A model generated the notes under the pieces. That model was not told the origin of the DNA. It saw only the letters and a list, made by a program, of their open reading frames with translations, and searched no databases. This document shows positions 55,938 to 64,000 of a stretch of DNA of 64,000 bases, piece after piece; the first letter of the stretch is position 1, and each line of letters begins with the position of its first letter. The translations under genes were made by a program, and so were the position numbers. The stretch comes from Lepiota brunneoincarnata (lineage: Eukaryota > Basidiomycota > Agaricomycetes > Agaricales > Agaricaceae): contig JAEBUN010000006.1 of the NCBI GenBank assembly GCA_023014365.1, forward strand, positions 682,001 through 746,000, written 5' to 3'.

Positions 55938-57656
55938 ATGAGTTTCGGTCTTGTATGCCAACAATGTAAAGAGCCGTTACAGGTATCTTCCAGTGTGATG
56001 CGCTATATTCCACGATTGACGTACTCTTCCAGCTAGATGCATCGCTTATTGACCTTGCACCATCTGCCTACGACACTATTGCGGCCTCTCTGCCTTCTTC
56101 CCCCACTTCACGCACTCCGCATCTTTCCAGTAAGCAGAAGCTAGCCCAACTTCCAGCGCCTCCGCATGTCAAAGCCGCATGGGAACGCTCCGCGGGTTCT
56201 CTAGATAAATCTTCTGGAAAGCTTTCTTCACATGCGCAGGGTAAACAGCGCAGCAGTAACATACCTTCAAACGAGTCGTTCGTCCTTCTTCAGGACAGTG
56301 TCATACGCAATATACCCTCAGCGTCAACGACTCCCTCACGATCAAAAAAGGCCACTTCGGCGTCGCAAAACAAATCCGGCGCACCAGCTTTGCCGACACA
56401 ATTCGAACCTGACCAAACCTCTCCCTCACCCCTGTCGCACCACCTACGTTCGGCCGCACGGTTATTCAACTTCCTATCCACGAGGACAGAAATAGACCAT
56501 CCGCTGTGCGCGGAATGCACGCAGATACTCCTCAAGACACTGAACCGTCAGTTGGAAGAGACAAAGAAGGAAAGGGATGGGTATATAGCATTTGAAAAGG
56601 AAATTAGGAAAGAAAAGGAGCGCGAAGCACAAGGACTCACAAAGGAGGAGGCAGAGAAGAAAATAGAAAGACTGAAGAGCGAAGAATGTCTTGCTGTTGA
56701 ACAGCTGAAGGAAGCGGAGCGCGAGCGCAAGGAACTAGACAAGGAGCTACGGCTCTTGGAACTGGATGAGAAAGCCCTTGAGGCTGAAGAAGCGGAGTTG
56801 GTTCTCCATCCTTGGCCTTGAAACTCTTTTGCTCATCCTCATAACTAGATTCTGGAGGAACCACAATGATCAGCTACTTGTGGCTGAGCAACAAGCAGCA
56901 CAACTGGCGTCGTTGCGTGCCGCATACGCTGCAGATGTTGTGACCTTGGAGAAGCTTGAGAGAACTAATGTTTACAATGACGCTTTCTGCATCGGCCATG
57001 ATGGGGTCTTCGGGACAATCAACGGATTGCGCCTTGGTCGAGTTCCTGGAGTTCCTGTGAGTCTTTCCTCCCTTCTCAATCAATCATCTCTCTCATTCAT
57101 AACTTCCAGGTGGAATGGGCAGAGATCAACGCCGCCTGGGGACAGGCTCTGCTATTGTTGTATACTATCGCTCGAAAGCTGGACTACACCTTCACCAAGT
57201 ATGTCCGGTCGTCAATTACACGGAGGTCCTTTTGGCTTATCCAAATTAGCTACCGTCTCGTGCCAATGGGGTCGTTTTCTAGAATAGAGAAGACCACAGG
57301 GGACAAAGCCACATATGAACTTTATGGATCCGGAGATCTGCATCTTGGTCGTTTGCTGCATAATCGAAGATTTGATTTTGCGATGGTTGCTTTCCTCGAC
57401 TGCCTTAAACACCTCACTGATTATATCAAGTCGCAAGATCCGAGTGTTGAATTTCCCCATCAGTGAGTCCCATAGAATATTTGCGGATGAGTGAGATGGT
57501 GATTTCACAAGTTATAGGATCATCAAGGATAAAATTGGTGATGTCTCGGTAAAACTTCAGTTCAATCAAGAAGAAGCCTGGACCAAATCACTGCGTCATG
57601 TTCTTCTCGCACTGAAGATTTGTCTTAAATGGGCTACGAACGGGGCGAACGGTTGA
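55938..57656 (+). CDS. ATG6: Autophagy protein Atg6/Vps30 (Beclin 1)
   Basis: Atg6 is a core subunit of the class III PI3-kinase (Vps34) complexes in autophagy and vacuolar sorting. The first exon MSFGLVCQQCKEPLQ (ATG 55938) joins to LDASLIDLAPSAYDTIAASL. The CxxC pairs VCQQC and LCAEC frame an N-terminal region with a BH3-like part (HHLRSAARLFNFLSTRTEID). A long coiled coil follows (LNRQLEETKKERDGYIAFEK and on to about 56800). The BARA/ECD domain has ERTNVYNDAFCIGHDGVFGT, INGLRLGR, VEWAEINAAWGQALLLLYTI, YRLVPMGSFSRIEK, and FVPFNQ-like KLQFNQEEAWTKSLRHVLLA, LKICLKW. The stop is at 57654-57656. At least five introns. A (GT)10 repeat lies just downstream. Confidence 0.92.
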
Positions 57657-57960
57657 AGGCGGTGTAGAAGTGGACTTAAGCGGTGTATGAGTGTGTGTGT
57701 GTGTGTGTGTTACGAGGATGAATGACGTGATTTGTGGCACAAATGATAAAATGATATAGCGGGACCTCCGGAGGCTGACTGACTGTGTGATAAGCTCCGC
57801 CGCGTTTGCCATTCTTTACGACGGGCCGGACGTAAATGTTTACTCATCCATGACAAAGCCCCTTCTGTCCTCTTATAAGGTCTCCTTGGACTGTGATCTT
57901 TACACATCTAGCCCCTGAACGTTGAACGTTGGCCTAAAGTGAGAGACAAGTGCTACATCC
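57657..57960. other. Intergenic region with dinucleotide repeat upstream of GSH1
   Basis: This 304-bp gap holds the ATG6 3' UTR, a (GT)10 repeat at 57691-57710, and the promoter of the next gene. A small direct repeat, GAACGTTGAACGTT, is at 57918-57931 or so. Confidence 0.6.
57691..57710 (+). repeat. (GT)10 microsatellite
   Basis: Ten perfect GT units lie 35 bp after the ATG6 stop codon, likely in its 3' UTR and likely polymorphic. Confidence 0.95.
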
Positions 57961-60669
57961 ATGGGTCTGCTATACCTAGGAACCCCTCTCGCATGGGAAG
58001 ACGCCAAAAAGTACGCCGACCATGTGCGATACCATGGCATTACCCAGTTTTTGCATATTTGGGATCGCCTCAAGGATAGGCACGGTGACGAATTATTATG
58101 GGGAGATGAGGTGCGTAATCCACTAACATACGATGCCTCGTCTCACATGTCCCAAGATTGAATATATGGCTGTTTCGTTCGACGACAAGGAGAAAAACGC
58201 CAAATTATCTCTCCGCCAGACAGAAATATTGGCGAAACTGAATTCCATCGTCGACGAGATATGTGCTGACTGCCCAGAAAAGTCTGTTCTCTTTGTGTTG
58301 CCATTTGACTGTTGTTCAACACCTCTTCAAGTGTTTCCGTCCCGAAATTTCACCCGGAGTACGGTCGTTACATGCTCGAGTCCACGCCTGGCTCCCCATA
58401 CACCGGCTCGATCCAGGATCTTTTATCGGTGGAGAGTAATATGCGGTATCGGTATGTCCCCTCCGGTGAAAACGAAAGCACCTGAGTCAGTTCCCCATTA
58501 AGACGAACCCTCGCTCGCAAACACCTGAAAGCCAACGAGATCCCCCTGACATTTACCTCCTTTCCCCGCCTCGGTGTCCCGGGACAGTTCACTGAACCCT
58601 ACTTCGATCCGAAGGGTGCTGTTTCGAGCCACAGCTTGTTCCTACCAGAGCAGATTACCAATCCTCATGCGCGCTTCCCGTATGTCCATTCATTCCATCA
58701 ATAAGCCATGAGTCACCTGGGCTCACATGTGGTAGCACCCTGACGGCCAATATCCGAACTCGCCGTGGTTCTAAAGTTGCTATCAACCTACCAATATTCT
58801 TTGACGAGAAAACTCCTCGGCCATTTGTCGACTCCACGATTCCATGGGATCGTTCTATCTATCCAGAGGATCAGGGTGGGTTTCAGAACAGCATGAGCAT
58901 CGAGGTTGCATTTGACACGAAGCACCGTAGAGGCCAAAAATGGTGCTGCTCTCCCAGATCATATATATTTAGATGCAATGGGCTTCGGAATGGGTTGCTG
59001 TTGCTTGCAGCTCACCTTTCAAGCGTGTAACGTAACGGATGCACGACGGCTGTACGATGGCTTGATTCCCGTTGGCCCAATCCTTGTGTGTGCTTAAGTT
59101 TCAGATTTCGTTCCGAAGTTTAACTGTGAGGTAGTTGGCTCTGACTGCAGCCAGTCCTATTTGGCGTGGTTACCTTGCAGACGTTGATTGCCGTTGGAAC
59201 GTGATTGCAGGAAGTGTTGATGATCGTACAGAGGAGGAGCGGGGGCTGAAGGTAGATTCTACAATACGTCATGGTTGTTCGACGCTGAACGTTGCGGTCA
59301 GGAATTGGAAAACAACCGATTCAAGATTCCGAAGTCTCGTTATGACAGTGTCGATCTATACCTCTCCACAGAGTGGATGAATCGACCAGAATACAATGAT
59401 AGTGATGTTCCTTACGACGAACAGATCTATGATCGTTTGCGCAACCATGGTAAGGAAATGCCCCCAGCCGTGCTCAACTCGATCTCCTGAATGTAGAGAA
59501 GGTCTTGATGATTTGCTATCCAAGCATATCGCGCATTTGTTTATTCGTGATCCGCTCGTCATTTTCTCGGAAACAATTGACCAGGACGATGCTACCAGCA
59601 GCGACCACTTTGAGGCAGGTCGATTGTTGTACCCTATAATATCAGCTTTTCACATCGCTCCAGAACATTCAATCAACAAATTGGCAAACATTACGGTTCA
59701 AACCCCCTCCACCGAATTCTACTATTGGATGGAGGGTCGAGTTCCGAAGCATGGAGGTCCAATTAACCGATTTCGAAAACGCCGCTTTCGCTATTTTCGT
59801 TGTGCTCCTCTCCCGTGCCATTTTGTACTTCAACCTGAATTTCTATATACCCATCTCAAAGGTTTGTTCCGCAGGCTTCATGCTGTTGATTTTTCGCCAA
59901 CTGAGTCATACGTCTAGGTCGACGAAAATATGCAGAGGGCCCAACAGCGAGACGCTTCGCGCTCCGGGAAATTCTACTTCCGTAAGGATGTATATCCCCA
60001 CGATCGTAGTGCAACGAATAGTGTTGCGTCCTTGTCCGAGAGCCCCCCATCGGCGAATGGTTCGATATCAAGGCAGAAGAAGCTAGAAAATTGCTTCACT
60101 CCACCTGGACCTCCTGTCAACGGAGAGCTCAAAGTGCCCATCGAGGACGAGTATGAGGAAATGACCATGGACGAGATTATGAACGGAAGTGTAAGTTTCA
60201 CGAAATTCTGAAAATTGTAACGCTCATTCTATTATCAGGAAAACTTCCCGGGTCTCCTCGGGTTGGTATCAGAATACCTGGATACGCTAGACATAGAATC
60301 GGAGGCTTTGGCCCGAATCCGAAGATATCTTGACCTCGTTAGACGTCGTGCTAATGGTGACCATTTCCTTGTGCAAGCCACGTGCTGCAGCTTATATACC
60401 GTCCAAATAGGTTCGTTGGAGACGACCGCCACGTGGATTCGCAACTTTGTGCGTTCTCATCCTCGGTACAAGTTCGATTCGGTGGTATCTCAAGAAATAA
60501 ATTACGATCTGTTGGTGGCCGTCGACGAGGTGTGAGTACCATTTGCCCCTGAGCTCTAGAGCACTGTTGAATGGTTTGATACAGTGAGCGTGGAACTCGA
60601 CGGGAAGCCAGTCTCCTTCCGGAAGATTATACAGGAGGGAACAAGGATCAAGGCTCTATTGGGCTTTAA
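57961..60669 (+). CDS. GSH1: Glutamate-cysteine ligase catalytic subunit
   Basis: This cytosolic enzyme makes gamma-glutamylcysteine from glutamate, cysteine and ATP, the first and limiting step of glutathione synthesis. The start [20 protein letters not shown] (ATG 57961) is typical. Family blocks follow: [117 protein letters not shown] and [11 protein letters not shown]. Near the end are [20 protein letters not shown] and [20 protein letters not shown]. The last exon splices at about 60533-60585 to [17 protein letters not shown] and stops at 60667-60669. About ten introns break the gene. It appears complete. Confidence 0.92.
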
Positions 60670-60863
60670 TAGCATTCATATTCGCATATAGTCTTAAGTA
60701 TAACGTTCCAAGTAGACTACGTTTTGGAACATAATGGCTATGAGCTATGCAAAAGTCCTTGAATTAGACCGAGGTGAGGGAGACCGTGAGAATCTACCGG
60801 CAACCCCCGCAGACGCGACTCCGTAAACACACGTTGAAACACAATTTCGACCGAATCCACAAG

Positions 60864-61534
60864 ATGTCCTTTCGCCTCCTCTCGTCTGCCACGCGCCGAG
60901 CGACAACCAATTTCGCACTTGTGAGACGTGGCTATGCTGAAGTCAGTGACAAGCTGAAACTCTCGTTAACCCTCCCACACAAGGTATGTCTTTTCTTCAC
61001 ACTGTTGCGAACGCAGGAATTATTGACGCAGCATCTCTGGTATCGTTCAAGGCCATATATAGCTCTCAGGATGTCGTTCAGGTGAACATTCCTGCGGAGT
61101 CTGGTGACATGGGTATCTTGTCGAACCATGTTCCTTCGATCGAGGCTGTACGTCCTGGCGTTGTTGAGGTTATAGAGGCAGGATCTGGTTCCAAAAAATT
61201 CTTTGGTGCGTCGGAACGTTTACTTGGTTTATTGTATTGTTTGACCGGCGCTTTTTGTTACAGTTTCTGGAGGCTTTGCGACTGTTCACCCTAATAACAA
61301 GCTCACCATCAATGTGATCGAAGGTGCTCCCCTGGAAGATTTTTCTATTGAGGTTTGTGAAGTTTGGCGGATGTCTGCCTTTGGAGGCTCATTGCGCTGT
61401 GCTCTTAGGCTGTTCGTGCAAACCTTCAGGAGGCCCACAAGGTGGCTTCTGGTACCGGCTCGGAGGCTGACAAGCTGGAGGCACGGATTGAGGCGGATGT
61501 GTACGAGGCGCTACAGCATGCGTTGTCAAAATAG
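60864..61534 (+). CDS. ATP16: Mitochondrial ATP synthase subunit delta
   Basis: This is the delta subunit of the F1 central stalk (homologue of bacterial epsilon), which links rotation of the c-ring to the catalytic head in the mitochondrial matrix. The presequence MSFRLLSSATRRATTNFALV (ATG 60864) is Arg/Ser-rich. The body reads YAEVSDKLKLSLTLPHK, then across an intron AIYSSQDVVQVNIPAESGDM, GILSNHVPSIEAVRPGVVEV, VSGGFATVHPNNKLTINVIE and GAPLEDFSIE. The C-terminal helices are NLQEAHKVASGTGSEADKLE and IEADVYEALQHALSK. Four exons; the stop is at 61532-61534. Confidence 0.93.
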
Positions 61535-61718
61535 TTACTGTCATTTGACCATTAGATTTTTATTGAGACACTAGTTTTCGCACATACTCATTGACAACAT
61601 ATTTACAACCGCCCAGGGCAGTCTAGTTCTCACGACTGAATGAGAGTATATTCGTTATTTCGAGCTTCCCATTGTCAATGACCACCTTGCAACATCCCCA
61701 AACTTGTGCTATACCGTC

Positions 61719-64000
61719 ATGGACTCATTACCTGTTCAGCTCTGGTCGCTCAGATGGCCCAAAGTTTGGGATGACCGAACGCTATTGTCGCAAGAGCCTT
61801 TTCTGAGCACATTCGAAACATGGAGACTCCAGTTACAACAAGGAAAGATCACTCGGTCAGATGAGCGGTTCGAGCAGTGGGTTAGGGCCTTGGCTCAAGA
61901 TATGAAATCTGTAGGAATCCAGGCATGTGGATTCATGTTGACCTTCTTTCCCGTACCTTACACCAGAGCCCAGCACCTGCTTCAACAATGGGTGGACCTC
62001 GCATTTAATTCTTACCAGGGCTGCGGACTCGAGAACAGAGTCCAAGTCGACCACAATACATTCGAATTCTTCATTCGCATTCAATGGGAACTTTACAACC
62101 ATCGAGATCCGAATCTTCTGCTGACTCGCAGGAGCAAAAGCATCCTATGGCACGTGCGCCCACCCACCAAAATTCAACTTCAACAAGGATCAACACCGCC
62201 CAGGGTATCATCAACTGGGAAGCGGAAGACGCAGGTTGAAATGCACAAAGAGTTCCGGAAGAGGCCTAGACGAGAGCCTGGCGCTAAAGCCTTGGGCCGC
62301 TCTGAAGGCCCTCCCGGAAAAACTCAACATCTTTCCGCTGGGCCACATAAGAGGCCCTCTGTGATGGCCGGGGCAGCCGAGTCGCTGGCTGACGATGCCC
62401 AGAGTTCGTGTCAGAGAGAAACCTTGGGCTCGAGCACCAACGCAACCAAAGAACAGCACCCGATACGCTCAGTGAAACTTAGGCGGGAGAAGAGCCTGGC
62501 AGACCTGAAAGAGATGGAGAAGAATTCCCTAGACGCTGTTCTACGAGAGAAAAAGAAAGGGAAAGGGAACAAGGGGACGACGAACAAATATAAGTTGCAG
62601 CGTGGACTGGAACTGGTGAAGAAAGAGGAAGAAATATTCACGACCCATACAAGTACACGGACAGCACCCATACCCACAGGAGCAGTTAATTACTCCGAAA
62701 CTGGATTTCAACAGGAATCCTTCCCTGTGTTGATACCTTCCACCGATACCCCGGAAATGGATGAAAAGCTCGGAACCTCTGTCAATGCAAACCCGCCTCA
62801 CGCTTCCGTTCAACCTGCCACTCAACACAACACCTTATCTCTTAATATAGACGCCCTCAACAATGAAACTTTAAGGCCAGCTCCCTCAGCTCCCGAGCCC
62901 ATAGTCAATTGGCTGAAGGACATTCCAAACGATTCGGAGACGGGCCAACCGCAGTTCAGCGACTCCTGTCACGCCCGGCTTCCTAAATCTGAGCCAGCCC
63001 GGTTGGCTGTTCCTTTTGAATGTAGTATGCCACCTTGTAAGCCGCTTCTGCCGAGCTATCCTCCGATATGGGCACAGGTAACCCACACCAGGCTCCTGGT
63101 ATTTCGCGAATTGATTTTTTCCAGTCCCGCCAGGAAGTCTGCGAGTCCTTTGACTGGTTCAGGAGCTATCAGGGCGGGGTATACCATGCACGTAATGTGG
63201 CGAGGGGATATCTATTGAGCGCCTTCTCTGCAAAGGTTTGTCTCGTCACTGTCCTTGATACTTCCCAGCACCCACCTACCTGCAGACGAGACGTTTTCCA
63301 TCATGAAGGCAGACTCATAATATCTCACGGGTAAGAGACTCATCTATCAACTATTACCCCACTACTCATCATCCGGATAGGGGTGGCAAGGCTCAGAGCA
63401 TTCACAGTCACCGAGGTCAGTATATTACCCAAGAAGCTGACGACCAACTTGCGCAAGACAAATCCGTCCGTGCTTTGCTGGGAACCTACCGGTCTCGTCG
63501 TCCCATCGTCCTTCTCGTTGATGACAAATACGTCTTCTTCCCCTATGACCTTGGTGCCAAGGAAGTCACGTATGCTGTTCTCGGTTTCTATACCGTCATT
63601 CATGCCTGGGGTAAGCGATTCATAACTTCAATGATCTATCAAGCTGATCTGGCCAACAGCCGAATATCAGCCCGCCGACAATGAGCGAGGGCGCGTTGTC
63701 CGATATAAATTCGCGTTCCAGTGGTGTGAGAGTCAAGTAAATATACAATTATCTGCACCTACCTCTGCCCTCTCAAAACCCTGCCTGCCCTAGGGAGAAC
63801 CTTGGTGGCTTAAGTTTGATGCCCCTGGTACGATCCACTATCATGATATACAAGCGTCAGTTCTGATATTTGGACCAGCTCCTCATCATTTGCATGTGGA
63901 TCATGGCAGTCCTGGAGAAGTATTCCCAAGTGGCACTGAACAAAGGTCTTGGTGGTCAATCCTTCTGTATCAATCTGTATCTCACGGAAGTACCAGCTTC
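61719..64000 (+). CDS. Large uncharacterised basidiomycete protein (5' part), DUF6697-like C-terminal block
   Basis: The gene runs off the window. Start ATG 61719 (MDSLPVQLWSLRWPKVWDDR) opens a first exon of about 450 codons. A helical N-terminal part (FETWRLQLQQGKITRSDERF, FFIRIQWELYNHRDPNLL) is followed by a long basic, disordered stretch (GKRKTQVEMHKEFRKRPRRE, EKKKGKGNKGTTNKYK). From about 63065 the exons become conserved-looking: YPPIWAQ, SRQEVCESFDWFRSYQGGVY, HHEGRLIISHGGGKA, VLLVDDKYVFFPYDL, AVLGFYTVIHAW and VVRYKFAFQWCES, then GEPWW. I recall similar blocks in the mushroom-specific DUF6697 proteins, but this is from memory and tentative. The basic region suggests nuclear location. No catalytic signature is clear. 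Confidence 0.6.

Overview
This window is nuclear DNA from a filamentous basidiomycete, most likely an Agaricomycete. Genes are packed closely on both strands and cut by many GT-AG introns, mostly about 50-60 nt. Several products belong to fungal or mushroom-type families: a DUF6533 membrane protein, a DUF7727-like membrane protein, single-pass proteins with two lectin-like repeats, and a long caspase-domain protein. I rebuilt exon structures by eye from splice sites and conserved protein motifs, so internal exon borders are approximate.

Layout. 1-738: 3' end of the HOG-pathway MAP kinase kinase PBS2. 739-3446: a long pyrimidine-rich stretch with no recognised gene. 3447-6239: two tandem aldo/keto reductases. 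6326-7856 (-): DUF6533 membrane protein. 8653-13514 (-): BUD4/anillin-type septation protein. 14020-16409: PTS1 receptor PEX5. 16454-17361: a small pogo/Tigger-like DNA transposon with terminal repeats and TA duplications. 17569-20447: dihydroxy-acid dehydratase ILV3. 20615-26342 (all -): a single-pass membrane protein, Ap4A phosphorylase APA2, a DUF7727-like membrane protein, and a two-lectin-domain membrane protein. 26792-30018: a large protein ending in a HicA-like fold. 30133-31370 (-): meiotic factor REC114. 31980-32944: VanZ-like membrane protein. 33003-35382 (-): a mitochondrial Mmc1-like protein. 35820-40055: SPT23/MGA2-type membrane-anchored transcription factor. 40650-44280 (-): an unknown coiled-coil/SR-rich protein. 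44457-46637: nucleoporin NUP50/NUP2. 46961-49108 (-): TBC1D22/Gyp1 Rab-GAP. 49465-50314: RraA-like aldolase. 50424-53307 (-): DNA polymerase kappa. 53573-55540 (-): caspase-domain protein. 55938-57656: ATG6/Beclin 1. 57961-60669: glutamate-cysteine ligase. 60864-61534: ATP synthase delta subunit. 61719-64000: start of a large uncharacterised protein.

Most genes are conserved housekeeping genes (stress signalling, peroxisome import, branched-chain amino acids, autophagy, glutathione, ATP synthase, nuclear transport, lipid-sensing transcription). Many lie head to head across short shared promoters. The points most worth following up are the HicA-like domain on a eukaryotic nuclear-type protein, the caspase-like gene sharing a promoter region with Beclin 1, the pogo-like element immediately behind PEX5, the unknown SR/RGG protein paired with NUP50, and the unassigned first 2.7 kb gap. 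I see no CRISPR array, rRNA or convincing tRNA.
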